A stretch of 64,000 bases of DNA, from positions 1-64,000 of the forward strand of contig JBAZSJ010000013.1 in NCBI GenBank assembly GCA_041662485.1. Direction: 5' to 3'. Within the stretch, counting starts at the first letter, position 1; every line of letters starts with the position of its first letter. Under the pieces are notes generated by a model, which did no database searches, was not told the origin of the DNA, and worked only from the letters and a program-made list of their open reading frames with translations. Below, piece by piece: positions 25,081 through 36,010 of this stretch. Position numbers and translations under genes: made by a program. Source of the stretch: Rariglobus sp041662485. Lineage in GTDB: Bacteria > Verrucomicrobiota > Verrucomicrobiia > Opitutales > Opitutaceae.

Positions 25081-25411
25081 ACCATGATCGTAGCTCGGGC
25101 AGTTTGGTTTCCAATCGGAAAATCGCCAGATAATCGCCCAGCAGTTCCCAGTCGATGGAACGCCCCTGTTCGCTGGCGGCTTCCAGCATCATGCGAATAT
25201 CCGCCCAATCGCGGACCGCGCGCTCCGGGTTGTTCACCAAGGCCTGCACCTTCAGCCCCACGATATCTTCGACATGGACGACTTTTATCAACACGTCGTC
25301 CAGCACCCGCATCGCCTCGGCCCGCTTGAGCATCCCCAGGGTAGGCCCCCGGAAAGCGTGCAGAATGTCGATCCGCCCCCAATCCCGGTCTGACGAAGCG
25401 TAACCAGCCCG
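25058..25411 (-). pseudogene. Nucleotidyltransferase (AbiEii-like) C-terminal remnant
   Basis: 117 open codons after a stop at 25412-25414; the first ATG is at 25333. DWGRIDILHAFRGPTLGM, VVHVEDIVGLKVQALVNNP, RDWADIRMMLE and LLGDYLAIF match the C-terminal half of AbiEii/nucleotidyltransferase-like proteins. The N-terminal part with the catalytic GS...D-x-D motif is missing; REP copies and unrelated sequence begin where it should be. Degraded toxin-type module, possibly inactive. Confidence 0.6.
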
Positions 25412-25452
25412 TCATCGGCGAGCGAACCTCTCCCGCCCAGACGCAGCGATTC

Positions 25453-25499
25453 GTAGCCGCGAGCGCCAGCGAGTGGTCCGGCCCCCGCTCGCGGCCACG
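25453..25499. repeat. REP pair, second copy truncated
   Basis: A complete forward REP at 25453-25476 (GTAG, CCGC/GTGG stem) faces a shortened reverse copy ending in GCGGCCAC. Confidence 0.8.
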
Positions 25500-25536
25500 T
25501 CCAAACCAAGAATATACGAACGCACCCGTCCGTCTT

Positions 25537-25562
25537 TTGACACAGCTCTTCCCGCCTAATAT
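25537..25562 (+). promoter_or_regulatory. gcvP: Candidate gcvP promoter
   Basis: TTGACA at 25537-25542 and TAATAT at 25557-25562, both good sigma-70 boxes, but the spacer is only 14 bases. No glycine riboswitch core was seen in the 80 bases before gcvP. Confidence 0.3.
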
Positions 25563-25573
25563 CCACACACTTC

Positions 25574-25621
25574 CCCAAAAATCATTTGCCGGACGGTAGG
25601 CCCCGCCTACCGTCCTTTTTT

Positions 25622-25639
<18 letters not shown>
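25574..25639 (+). repeat. 66-bp direct repeat, copy 2: terminator hairpin abutting the gcvP start
   Basis: The stem GGACGGTAGGC/GCCTACCGTCC is perfect (11 bp, CCC loop), followed by T6 at 25616-25621; the gcvP ATG is the next base. An intrinsic terminator directly against a start codon leaves no room for a normal ribosome-binding site. Confidence 0.85.
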
Positions 25640-28573
<2,934 letters not shown>

Positions 28574-28577
28574 AACA

Positions 28578-28649
28578 CCGCTCGCTGGCGGCTCATGGCT
28601 ACGAACCCTGATCAACCCTCAGAACGTAGCCGCGAGCGCCAACGAGTGT
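28578..28649. repeat. REP pair overlapping the RAYT start
   Basis: A degenerate reverse REP (28578-28602) in which the usual CGCGGCTAC reads TCATGGCTAC, creating the ATG used by the transposase, and a forward REP (28626-28649). The first 18 codons of the RAYT are therefore REP-derived. Confidence 0.85.
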
Positions 28650-29203
28650 ATCCGGTTCCGGACCAGCAAGTGGCCCGCGCCCACCTCCCCCGCCTCGCCC
28701 CCGAGCACTACCGCGCCCGCGCCTTCGTCCACTGGACGCTCACCATCGAGGATCGCGCCACCGGCTGGCTCACGCCCGCGTTTCACCACGCGTGGCAACT
28801 CACCTTGCTCCACGCCTGCGCCCGTTACGGCCTCGTATGTCCCGCCTACGTGCTCATGCCCGACCACGCGCACCTTCTCATCCTCGGCCTCCGCGACGAC
28901 GCCGACCAACGCCTCGCCATCGAGTTTCTCCGCAAGCACCTGCGCCCCGCGCTCGCCCCCCACGACTGGCAAAAACAGTCCCACGACCACGTCTTGCGCG
29001 ACACCGAGCGCGAGCACGGCGCGTTTCAAACCATCGCGCATTACATCCTCGAAAACCCGGTGCGCGCCGGCCTCTGCGCCGCTGCATCCGACTACGCTTA
29101 CACCGGCTGCTGCGTGCCGGGGTATCCGGAACTCGCCGTCCACACCAACGACTACTGGCTGCGCTTCTGGCGGCTCTACAACCATCTCGTGTCAAACCGC
29201 TGA
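28595..29203 (+). CDS. REP-associated tyrosine transposase (RAYT, IS200/Y1 type)
   Basis: 202 residues. Y1 HUH-like transposase domain: VHWTLTIEDRATGWL, AYVLMPDHAHLLILGL with the metal-binding His-x-His, and the helix IAHYILENPVRAGL with the probable catalytic Tyr and the NPVRAGL signature of RAYTs. These enzymes nick single-stranded REP hairpins at a GTAG foot and are thought to spread REPs. The gene is flanked on both sides by REP pairs with exactly that foot, so the copies nearby are its likely substrate. The N-terminal PSERSRERQRVYP is REP-encoded; the ancestral start was probably further in. Confidence 0.9.
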   Translation: MATNPDQPSERSRERQRVYPVPDQQVARAHLPRLAPEHYRARAFVHWTLTIEDRATGWLTPAFHHAWQLTLLHACARYGLVCPAYVLMPDHAHLLILGLRDDADQRLAIEFLRKHLRPALAPHDWQKQSHDHVLRDTEREHGAFQTIAHYILENPVRAGLCAAASDYAYTGCCVPGYPELAVHTNDYWLRFWRLYNHLVSNR

Positions 29204-29205
29204 AC

Positions 29206-29291
29206 CCACTCGCTGGTGCTCGCGGCTACCACCCGTAGAGGGGAGCCCCAGCGACCCGACTCCGAACGTAGCCGCGAGCGCCAGCGAGTGG
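29206..29291. repeat. Three REPs downstream of the RAYT
   Basis: Reverse REP 29206-29229 starts three bases after the RAYT stop, then forward copies at 29235-29258 (CCCCAGC loop variant, GGGG/CCC stem) and 29268-29291 (CCGC/GTGG stem). Confidence 0.88.
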
Positions 29292-29303
29292 CCCCCTTCC
29301 CCC

Positions 29304-29328
29304 TTGACCAAAGTGTAACCGGTGACAC
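29304..29328 (+). promoter_or_regulatory. Promoter element and operator-like palindrome of the Phd/VapC module
   Basis: TTGACC at 29304-29309 can serve as a -35 box. GTGTAACCGGTGACAC at 29313-29328 is a 14-of-16 palindrome ending 10 bases before the antitoxin ATG, the usual place for an autoregulatory antitoxin operator. Confidence 0.5.
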
Positions 29329-29338
29329 CTTTTGCGGC

Positions 29339-29566
29339 ATGAAGACGATCTCCATCAAGGAACTTCATGCCGCCACGGGCAAATGGGTGCGCGCCGCCAA
29401 AAACACCCACATCATTGTCACCGATCATGGTGAGCAAGTCGCGGAACTTCGCCCTCTGTCCGCCAACGCAACCAACCCCAAATTCCAGAAGCGTGATTGG
29501 AGTAAAATGCCGTCCAGCGACCTCGATTCCACGGACCTGATTTCCGCTGATCGCGACGGACGATGA
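29339..29566 (+). CDS. Phd/YefM-type antitoxin
   Basis: 75 residues. MKTISIKELHAATGKWVRAA, then HIIVTDHGEQVAELRP, is the DNA-binding and dimerisation core of the Phd/YefM fold; the C-terminal tail would wrap the toxin. The start is the ATG directly behind the operator palindrome; an in-frame extension upstream would be pure REP translation. Its stop overlaps the toxin ATG by four bases. Confidence 0.88.
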   Translation: MKTISIKELHAATGKWVRAAKNTHIIVTDHGEQVAELRPLSANATNPKFQKRDWSKMPSSDLDSTDLISADRDGR

Positions 29567-30000
29567 TTTATCTGGACAGTTCCTACCTCGTGAAGCTTTA
29601 CGTCCGCGAGCATGGCTCCGAAGCGCTGGAGTCGTGGCTGTCCGGCCAATCCGGGCAAGTGGTTTGTTGCCTGCATGGACGGCTTGAAATAATCGCGGCG
29701 CTAAAACGCCAGCAACGCGAATTGCGGCTCGATGAGAGTGCGGTGCGATCAGTGGCAAAACGACTGGAAAAAGAGGAGAAAACAGGGGTGATCCGATGGC
29801 TGCCGATCAACCCGTTGCTCATGGAATCGGCGTGCACGCAGATGCAAAAGATCGCCCCCTCCGTCTTCCTCCGCGCCGCCGACGCTCTGCACCTGGCCTG
29901 CGCAGCCGACGCGGGGCTCAAGGGAATCTACAGCCACGACCGCCACCTTTTGACAGCCGCCCCGCACTTCGGCCTAAAAGGCATCGACATCATCCCGTAG
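29563..30000 (+). CDS. PIN-domain ribonuclease toxin (VapC-like)
   Basis: 145 residues. PIN fold with MIYLDSSYLVKLY (first Asp), RLEIIAAL (Glu) and RAADALHLACAADAG (Asp pair) forming the acidic metal site; GIYSHDRHLLTAAPHFGL is the family C-terminus. Cleaves RNA when freed from the antitoxin upstream, to which it is translationally coupled. The stop TAG is the last three bases of the GTAG foot of a REP, so the element fixed the present end of the gene. Confidence 0.9.
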   Translation: MIYLDSSYLVKLYVREHGSEALESWLSGQSGQVVCCLHGRLEIIAALKRQQRELRLDESAVRSVAKRLEKEEKTGVIRWLPINPLLMESACTQMQKIAPSVFLRAADALHLACAADAGLKGIYSHDRHLLTAAPHFGLKGIDIIP

Positions 30001-30020
30001 CGGGGAGCGTGCGCGATCCC
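29997..30020 (+). repeat. REP at the VapC stop codon
   Basis: GTAG at 29997-30000 contains the toxin stop codon; stem variant CGGGG...ATCCC is partly degraded. Confidence 0.7.
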
Positions 30021-30036
30021 ATTGGCGCACGGGCCA

Positions 30037-30150
30037 CAGTCGCACCCGCCAACGCCGATCATGTCGCGCCGCATGCATGACCGCGAAGACCACGACCGCA
30101 TCATCCCTCACGCCGAAAAACACACGACAGGGAAACCGCTGTTGACGCAT
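30037..30150 (-). pseudogene. ParE/RelE-type toxin C-terminal remnant
   Basis: In one minus-strand frame: MRQQRFPCRVFFGVRDDAVV, then VFAVMHAARHDRRWR. This is the typical C-terminus of ParE/RelE toxins (R-F-P-...-D-x-V-V-V-F-A-V-x-H-x-x-R). The N-terminal half and the antitoxin are missing, replaced by the promoter of the oppositely oriented RelE module. Confidence 0.55.
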
Positions 30151-30169
30151 CCGCCTCGGTGTTTAGATT
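30142..30169 (+). promoter_or_regulatory. Candidate promoter of second TA module
   Basis: TTGACG (30142-30147), 16-base spacer, TAGATT (30164-30169), only seven bases before the antitoxin ATG, so the transcript would be nearly leaderless. Confidence 0.35.
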
Positions 30170-30176
30170 TCATCTC

Positions 30177-30392
30177 ATGAGCGTGCAGGAAATCCAATCG
30201 CAATTGACCAAGCTCACTCCACAAGAGCAGGCCGATATTGCGAAATTTCTGGAAACCATCCGCCAGACGCACACCCCGGAATTTGCCCGCGACTTGGCGC
30301 AGGGGCACCGGGAGATGGACGCGGGGCGCAAGATTTCCGAGGCCGAACTCGCACAACTTCTCTCGGCGCATCGCACCACACCGCGTCCGTGA
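30177..30392 (+). CDS. Small antitoxin-like protein of a RelE module
   Basis: 71 residues. MSVQEIQSQLTKLTPQEQAD, then IAKFLETIRQTHTPEFARD, forms an N-terminal helical dimer region; the charged tail would bind toxin. Overlaps the next gene by four bases (GTGA). I infer antitoxin function from size, coupling and partner; no DNA-binding motif is clear. Confidence 0.7.
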   Translation: MSVQEIQSQLTKLTPQEQADIAKFLETIRQTHTPEFARDLAQGHREMDAGRKISEAELAQLLSAHRTTPRP

Positions 30393-30643
30393 TTTCGCGC
30401 TACGCCTACTCATGGCGCGAACGGGCGGCGCTCGCGATTCTCGCCGCAGATGACGACGAACGCCGCGAATTGCTCGACCTTTGCGAGGCCCTGGCCCGCA
30501 ACCCCGGCCTGCGCGGCGCAGAACAGGTGATCGATGAAGCAGGCCGCGCCAACGAAGTCATCTACACCGCGCACTTTCGCGTCACCTACTGGCCCGACCA
30601 TGCCGCGAAAGAAGTTCGGATCATGGACGTGCGCCGTTTTTAA
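30389..30643 (+). CDS. RelE/ParE-family toxin
   Basis: 84 residues starting at GTG, overlapping the antitoxin stop. Small RelE-like fold: helices WRERAALAILAADDDERREL, then strands NEVIYTAHFRVTYWPDHAAK and VRIMDVRRF. Members cleave mRNA in the ribosome or inhibit gyrase. The C-terminal Arg-Arg-Phe fits the family; the exact class is uncertain. Confidence 0.65.
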   Translation: MISRYAYSWRERAALAILAADDDERRELLDLCEALARNPGLRGAEQVIDEAGRANEVIYTAHFRVTYWPDHAAKEVRIMDVRRF

Positions 30644-30672
30644 ACCCGCCTGAGCCACCCCACCTCCGATTC

Positions 30673-30729
30673 GTAGCGGGGAGCGTAAGCGACCCGACTC
30701 CGAACGTAGCCGCGAGCACCAGCGAGTGG
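30673..30729 (+). repeat. REP pair after the RelE module
   Basis: Two forward copies, 30673-30696 (stem CGGG/CCCG, GTAA tetraloop) and 30706-30729 (stem CCGC/GTGG, ACCA loop). Confidence 0.9.
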
Positions 30730-30765
30730 CTCCCCCCCCAGCGAGTGGCCCCAAAAGCCCACCCC

Positions 30766-31803
30766 TCACCCGACCAGATCCGGCTCCCAGTCGCCAAACT
30801 CCCACGCGTCCTTCCGCACCGCCTGCCCGTTGTCGAGCAGCGCGTTGTTCAGGTAAACCTCGCCGGCCTCGGTCGTCAGGAAAACATCCGCCAGATAACG
30901 GTCATACTTGTCCGGCTTCGTCGTGTTGATCGTGACCGCCGTCGTCTTCGCGACGAACGCCTCCACAAAACGCTTCGCCGCCTTGCCCTCCGGCGTGACC
31001 ACCTCCGGGCAGTCGAGCCCGCGCAACCGCAACTTCTGCCTCACCCACTGGCGCGGACGCAGGTAAATCCTCACCCACAGCGTGTCGCCATCGACCACGC
31101 GGATGATCTCCACGCGGTAGTTGAACAAGTCCGCCTTCGTCGCGCCCTCCGCCATCACGATCCGCCCGGCGCCGTCGAGCCGCACCAGCGCGCCCTCCCC
31201 CGCCCCGCGCGCCTGCTCCTCGTCCAAATCATAATAACACGCGAAACCCAGATCCACGACCGTCCGCCCGTCCACCGTCGCCACGCGATGCACCCCCGGC
31301 GTCCCGCGCTTCGGCACGAGCGGCTTGCGGACGGCGGCGGGCGCGGCGACGTCCGCGACCGTCGCCGGGGTCACGTTGACGGTGGTGTTCAAAGCCCGCA
31401 CCCGGCGCTCCAGCTCATCGGCCTTCCAGCCGCCCTTCCTCGCCTGGACTTCGAGCGCGCGGCGCTCCCCCTTGTCCGCGACATCCAGCAGCACCCGGTA
31501 GTGGCTCCACCCCAATTCTGTCCGTCCGGACAGAATTGGATACTCCCGCGCAAAACGCAGGCAGCGGTAAAGCAGCCGGTCGCCCACGCCCAGGGTGCGG
31601 GCGAGCCGGGGGATGACCTGCTCCCCGTAGCCGGCCCGCTCCTTGAAAAGCAGGATGTGCGCGTCGATCAGCCGCCCGGTGTTCCAATAAGTGTCGAGAT
31701 AAGCCCGGTCCACGTGCGCCTGGCCGGTGATCAATACGCTGCGAACCCCGGATACGAGGTCCTCGAAAGTCTTGGGCGTGGAAACAAGCGCGCGCTCGGC
31801 CAT
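30766..31803 (-). CDS. DUF1016-type N-domain fused to a thermonuclease (SNase) domain
   Basis: 345 residues. Residues about 10-130 are a DUF1016/YhcG-type N-terminal domain (YWNTGRLIDAHILLFKERAG, YGEQVIPRLARTLG, LGWSHYRVLLDVADK). Residues about 225-335 are an SNase-like nuclease with all expected catalytic residues: VVDGDTLWV (Asp), LRLRGLDCPE (Arg, Asp, Glu), DKYDRYLADVF (Arg). DUF1016 proteins normally end in a PD-(D/E)xK nuclease, so the swap for SNase is unusual. It lies just after hsdS on the same strand, separated by REPs and a hairpin. The start is the ATG at 31803; codons upstream are Gly/Arg-rich and unlikely. Defence role inferred from context. Confidence 0.82.
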   Translation of the reverse strand: MAERALVSTPKTFEDLVSGVRSVLITGQAHVDRAYLDTYWNTGRLIDAHILLFKERAGYGEQVIPRLARTLGVGDRLLYRCLRFAREYPILSGRTELGWSHYRVLLDVADKGERRALEVQARKGGWKADELERRVRALNTTVNVTPATVADVAAPAAVRKPLVPKRGTPGVHRVATVDGRTVVDLGFACYYDLDEEQARGAGEGALVRLDGAGRIVMAEGATKADLFNYRVEIIRVVDGDTLWVRIYLRPRQWVRQKLRLRGLDCPEVVTPEGKAAKRFVEAFVAKTTAVTINTTKPDKYDRYLADVFLTTEAGEVYLNNALLDNGQAVRKDAWEFGDWEPDLVG

Positions 31804-31857
31804 GGCGGGAGGGAACCTAGCGCGCCCCCACCCGCCCACAAGTGCGGTTTTTCACTC

Positions 31858-31941
31858 GTAGCGGGGAGCGTGAGCGACCCGTCCTCCTCGCTTCCAGTAG
31901 GCGCCCCGATTCCGGACGTAGCCGCGAGCGCCAGCGAGTGG
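31858..31941 (+). repeat. REP pair between DUF1016-SNase and hsdS
   Basis: Forward copies at 31858-31881 (stem CGGG/CCCG, GTGA loop) and 31918-31941 (stem CCGC/GTGG, GCCA loop), with a short unrelated spacer. Confidence 0.9.
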
Positions 31942-31953
31942 CCCCCTAACGCC

Positions 31954-31983
31954 AGCCCCGCCACCCGGCGGGGCTTTTGATTT
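31954..31983 (+). terminator. Strong hairpin with T-tract downstream of hsdS
   Basis: AGCCCCGCC ACCC GGCGGGGCT followed by TTTTGATTT. The T-tract is on the plus strand, so it terminates plus-strand transcription best, protecting hsdS from antisense reading; on the minus strand it is only a stem-loop after hsdS. Confidence 0.6.
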
Positions 31984-31994
31984 AGCAACCCAAC

Positions 31995-33329
31995 CTACGA
32001 CAGCAGAGCCATTGCCGCGCCTTCGCCCTGCTCGATGGCCACCTCGACGGCACGCTGGGCGCGAGCAAGGAGGGCCTGAGCCTCGCGGCGAGCTTCGCGA
32101 GCAGCTTTGGCGTTTTCTTCGAAGATCGTCTGCTGTGAGGGTGGGATGACGGGAACGAAAATTTTTGCGACGTCCTTGGCGTAAAGATGGAGCTGCCCGG
32201 TCGCGCCGGTGATGTAGCGCGCAATCAACATCTGGCCAAAACGCGAACGCAGGTAGGCGGCGACGTAGTAAGGATTAAGCTCCTTTTGGCGGATGACGGT
32301 CACTTCGCCGACTGTGCCGTAACGGCCCGGTTTGTCGAAGACCTGCACCTTGCCAATGGACCCGAAACCGATGGACGAGATGAGAATGTCCCCCCGTTGA
32401 AGCTCAAAAATTTCCGCGTCGGGCGTGGCCCGCAGGAAGCGGTCGTCGTCATCGATGTCGCGCAGGTCTCCCGAGCGGATGATCGGAATGGTGCCGTCAT
32501 CCGAGTAAGGCACGGTATCGCCCTTTAACACCTCGCCCAATGTGCCGAGCGATTTCAGAACAAACCGCTTTGCCAGCACCGCCTGCAACGAAGCATAACG
32601 CGGAGCGTGAAATTCGGCGTCGAAACGCGGCCCGCCCGTCACCTCAGACGCGCGGCGCACGTAGGTCAGCGGTTCAGGCGGTTGCCACGCATCAAGGCAC
32701 AGAATATGAAGAAGGGCTTGTTCGGCTGCATCCAAAAATGCCGGAGCTTTCTCCCTTAAAGCGTATGCCTGTTCTACGAACACTCGCACAGCAGTTTGAA
32801 ATGCCGGGCTCCCTCTCCACACCCAAAATTTTCGTATGTCTTGTGGATAGAGTTCCACCTGACCGGAAGAACCTCGGGTATGCTGCTCGGATTGCAACTG
32901 TCCAACGGAGCCTCCGAGTTGGATAGAGAGGAAGAGAGGATCGAATCCCGAATCTGTGTGGGCACGTAATATAGTGACGTGGTTATCGGGGAGCGCATCC
33001 GTATCGTGCATGTAAGGGGCGACTCGCCCAATTGTGCCGACTCCTGTTCCGTTTATGAGCACATCGCCTTTATGAATTTGGGGGCTATCTTCATCGACAA
33101 TTCCGAGGCGGTTATCGTCGCTTAAAAGCACCTTACCGACTTGCACGTGCTTCGAGTTGATTACAGGCAAACCAATCTCGTCGTAGATTGGCTGTTCCCC
33201 GCGCTCACAAAATGCGAGCACTGCCCCCAATTTCATATGATTCGATTGCTGCTGAACGCGGCCTATTAGTCCGTCAAAGCGCGGCCGAAAATATTCGGCG
33301 TCAATTCGTGCGGTCGGGATGATTTCCAA
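31995..33329 (-). CDS. hsdS: Type I restriction-modification specificity subunit
   Basis: About 444 residues from the TTG at 33329. Two target-recognition domains: the first around LPVINSKHVQVGKVL, KGDVLINGTGVGTIGRV and HTRGSSGQVELYPQDI; the second around IPIIRSGDLRD, RGDILISSIGFGSIGKV and TGATGQLHLYAKDVAKI. Helical spacers follow each. The pair reads the two halves of the DNA target. The frame stays open upstream to about 33434 with family-like SLSPFDGARYKALLEGLE, which overlaps the hsdM end, so the true start is upstream and probably uses a rare codon with translational coupling. Confidence 0.9.
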   Translation of the reverse strand: MEIIPTARIDAEYFRPRFDGLIGRVQQQSNHMKLGAVLAFCERGEQPIYDEIGLPVINSKHVQVGKVLLSDDNRLGIVDEDSPQIHKGDVLINGTGVGTIGRVAPYMHDTDALPDNHVTILRAHTDSGFDPLFLSIQLGGSVGQLQSEQHTRGSSGQVELYPQDIRKFWVWRGSPAFQTAVRVFVEQAYALREKAPAFLDAAEQALLHILCLDAWQPPEPLTYVRRASEVTGGPRFDAEFHAPRYASLQAVLAKRFVLKSLGTLGEVLKGDTVPYSDDGTIPIIRSGDLRDIDDDDRFLRATPDAEIFELQRGDILISSIGFGSIGKVQVFDKPGRYGTVGEVTVIRQKELNPYYVAAYLRSRFGQMLIARYITGATGQLHLYAKDVAKIFVPVIPPSQQTIFEENAKAAREARREAQALLARAQRAVEVAIEQGEGAAMALLS

Positions 33330-33394
33330 GAATCGTTTTTCCGTGATTTCCAGCCCCTCCAGCAGCGCCTTGTAGCGGGCGCCGTCGAAGGGGC

Positions 33395-34264
33395 TTAGCG
33401 AAAAAAAGGCAGATTCTCCTTCTTGGCGAATTCCTCAAAGGCCTCGGCGATACCCTCGGGCGTTCGAGTCCCATCTTTCAGGTCCACACTAAAAAAATCG
33501 TGCTGCACGACGGTGTGTCCGTGGGTGTCGCGCACGGGAATTCCATCTGCACCATTCACGAGAATTTTGTCTCCGCGGTTGTCCTTCGAGGGCAGACGCT
33601 GGGTGGCGAAGAAGATGGGGTAGTCGGCGACCTTGGGGCAGAGCGAGCCGGCGGCGGGGTCGTCGTTCCACTTTTGCACGAAGAGCACGGAGGTTTTAGT
33701 CGGTGTGTGCGGCTTGAAGGTATTTACGTGCAAACCGACGACAGCAAGGAGGCGGCATTTTTCCGCCACAAAGCGGCGCACACGCTCGTCAGAGATATTG
33801 TTGAATCGACCTTGGGGCAGAACGACGGCCATGCGGCCACCGGGTTTGAGGAAGTCGAGGTTGCGCTCGATGAAGAGGAGGTCGCGACCGACCGCGCTTT
33901 CGAGTTTTCCCTGGCCGCCATCCTTGGCAACTTTATGCGCGAGCTCGTAGGGCGAGAGCATGTCCGTCTGCTTGATGTCCCCGGCGAAGGGCGGGTTGGC
34001 GAGGAGGACGTCGAAGTTGAAGGCGCGGTTGTCACCCTTGGCGGCGCGGAGTGCTCGGAGCTTTTTCCAACCGAGGCCGTAGGTTTCTCGCCAGGTATGA
34101 TCGCCGGGCATCTTGTCCTTCTCGTCGCCGGTGAGATCTTCCCACCGACGGTAGTCCAGGGTGTTGAGATGGAGGACGTTGGTCTGGCCGTCGCCGGCGA
34201 TGAGGTTGAGGCAGCGGGCGACGCGCACGGAGCGCTCGTCGAAGTCGATGGCGAAGACTTTGTC
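33395..34264 (-). pseudogene. hsdM: hsdM, 3' part (cut by IS1380-family insertion)
   Basis: In-frame remainder after the IS: DKVFAIDFDERSVRVARCLN, then the N6-adenine methylase motif IV LLANPPFAGD, RNLDFLKPGGRMAVVLPQG, NTFKPHTPTKTSVLFVQKW. The target-duplication copy CTGAA sits at 34265-34269. The first internal ATG is at 34228, which would give only a methylase fragment without the SAM-binding motif I. Without excision this half is non-functional. Confidence 0.9.
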
Positions 34265-34269
34265 CTGAA

Positions 34270-36010
34270 CCTAAATCCGGCGATAGGAGTTTAGGTCGTC
34301 GGGGTGATGCCGACAATGAGGGCGGCCTGTCGGCCGGAATGATCCGCCGATTTGGCGGGTAATTAGGCCTGCAGGAGCGCTGACGGCGGCGCGGGGCCTG
34401 CGGTTCCGAAGTTTTCCCGCAAGATCCGCGCGACGATTTGGCTCCATCGTTGCGGCGCGCCCCACTGCTGAGCATTACGCAACAGTTCTTGTAACCACAT
34501 GGAAACCTGTCGGATAACCCGCTGCAGCATCGGTGCCTCGGCATGGCTCAGGCGCACGTCCAGGCGGCGTTGGCCGGCGTGTTCGGTCTGCCGGGTCGCC
34601 CCGCTGAGCAGCCGTGGTCGCGTGCTCACCGCTTCGTGGTGCTGGCCGGGTTGGAGCAGCCGATGGTAGAGCGTCCACCAGTTGTAAACCAAGGCGGCAA
34701 GCTTCGCGGCGTGCTGGCAGGACCGCAGATCATGGGTGGTAAAGCCCGACCAGCTCCACTGGTTCTTGAGTTCGTCGAAGGGGTTTTCCGCGTCACCGCG
34801 TTCCCGATACAGGGCGGCCAGGGTGAGGATCTCGTAGGGCAGGTTCGTCACGAGGATCTGGTGTTCGTAAATGATCGGCTCGCAGGCGGTCGCATCGGGA
34901 ACGCTCAGAAACAAGCCCTGGCGGGCTTGTTCGCGCGCGAGACGTCGGCGGGCGCGGGGGTGCTTTTGATCGTTGAGACGGCGACGCAGGACAATCACAC
35001 GACGGGTCCGGCTCCAGCCTTGCAGGCGCAGGTGGCCTTCGGCGCCTTGCCAGCCTTGGCCGGCGTCGGTCCATGCGGTGGTGGTGGCTCGTTCGAGATC
35101 GACCACCAAGTCACGGGCCTTGGCGGTGCGGCGCAGTTTGCAAAGGTAGTTAAGGCCGCGCCGCTCGGCTTCGCAAAGAAGCGCCTCCTGGCCGTAGGCG
35201 CAGTCGCCGCGCAACAGGTGGGGCCGGCGCGCGGCGGGCAGGCGGTCGATCAAAGACCACAGGCCGTCAAAGCCGTGGCCGGCGGCCGATTGATGGCCGG
35301 GGTAAACCTCGACGTCCAGGCACAGGCGCAAAGAGGCGATCCAGTAGGTGTGGTAGGCGTGGCTCGGACGGCCGGGCTTGTGGGGATTATAACCGACGCT
35401 CGCCCCCTCCTGGCGTCCGTAGATGGACTTGATGGTGGTGTCGATGTCGAGCACCCACTTTGTATCCAAAAACGAGTGACAGGATTGGTCGAGATGGCGG
35501 CGCAACCAGTCCCGGCCGTCGTTCGCGGCGATGCGCCGCAGGGCCCGCCGCACGCAATCCTCGCTGACGATCACGTCCAACCCGAGCAGGCGCGGGGCGA
35601 TGTCGTCGCCGCGCAAGGCAGCGAGGTGGGCGTAGCGGTAATGCCCCGAAAGGATACCCAGAAGCAGGGTTCCGAGCACGTCGCGCGGCGAGTGGGCCCG
35701 GTTGCTTGCGTAGCACAGCGGTGTGTCCGCGATGAGCGCGTCGAACGCTCCGGTCGCGGCCAGATATTGCGCGAAAAACACCAGCGCGCCCAGTGAGCTG
35801 ACGGGCAGACCCGGATCGAACTGCGCTCGAAAGCGCCCTCCGGGCGTGTCCACGATCAACGGCTCGGCATCATCACCCGGCTCAGGCGTCGGCTCGGGAC
35901 GGGTGGACTCACCCTGGGGGTGAGCTTCGTTCGGCGAAGAAAACGGCGGCATCATGCCTCCACACAATCACCTGCGGGATTTTTCGCACGTCTCTATCGC
36001 CGGATCTAGG
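34270..36010 (-). mobile_element. IS1380-family insertion sequence
   Basis: 1741 bp. Terminal inverted repeats CCTAAATCCGGCGATAG (left) and CCTAGATCCGGCGATAG (right, complement) differ at one position. A 5-bp target duplication CTGAA flanks it at 34265-34269 and 36011-36015. One transposase gene fills it. Both ends and duplication are intact, so insertion is recent. Confidence 0.93.
34363..35967 (-). CDS. IS1380-family transposase
   Basis: 534 residues, full length for the family. DDE residues visible: DIDTTIKSIYGRQEG (first Asp), LLRGDCAYGQEALL (second Asp) and YRERGDAENPFDELKNQW (Glu). VGYNPHKPGRPSHAYHTYW is a family hallmark. Reading frame intact, so the element could still be active. ATG at 35967 lies 43 bases inside the right end. 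Confidence 0.93.
   Translation of the reverse strand: MCGGMMPPFSSPNEAHPQGESTRPEPTPEPGDDAEPLIVDTPGGRFRAQFDPGLPVSSLGALVFFAQYLAATGAFDALIADTPLCYASNRAHSPRDVLGTLLLGILSGHYRYAHLAALRGDDIAPRLLGLDVIVSEDCVRRALRRIAANDGRDWLRRHLDQSCHSFLDTKWVLDIDTTIKSIYGRQEGASVGYNPHKPGRPSHAYHTYWIASLRLCLDVEVYPGHQSAAGHGFDGLWSLIDRLPAARRPHLLRGDCAYGQEALLCEAERRGLNYLCKLRRTAKARDLVVDLERATTTAWTDAGQGWQGAEGHLRLQGWSRTRRVIVLRRRLNDQKHPRARRRLAREQARQGLFLSVPDATACEPIIYEHQILVTNLPYEILTLAALYRERGDAENPFDELKNQWSWSGFTTHDLRSCQHAAKLAALVYNWWTLYHRLLQPGQHHEAVSTRPRLLSGATRQTEHAGQRRLDVRLSHAEAPMLQRVIRQVSMWLQELLRNAQQWGAPQRWSQIVARILRENFGTAGPAPPSALLQA

Noticed and set aside
25412..25621. Glycine riboswitch upstream of gcvP
   Set aside because: The conserved glycine aptamer cores were not found; the region consists of REPs and the terminator repeat.
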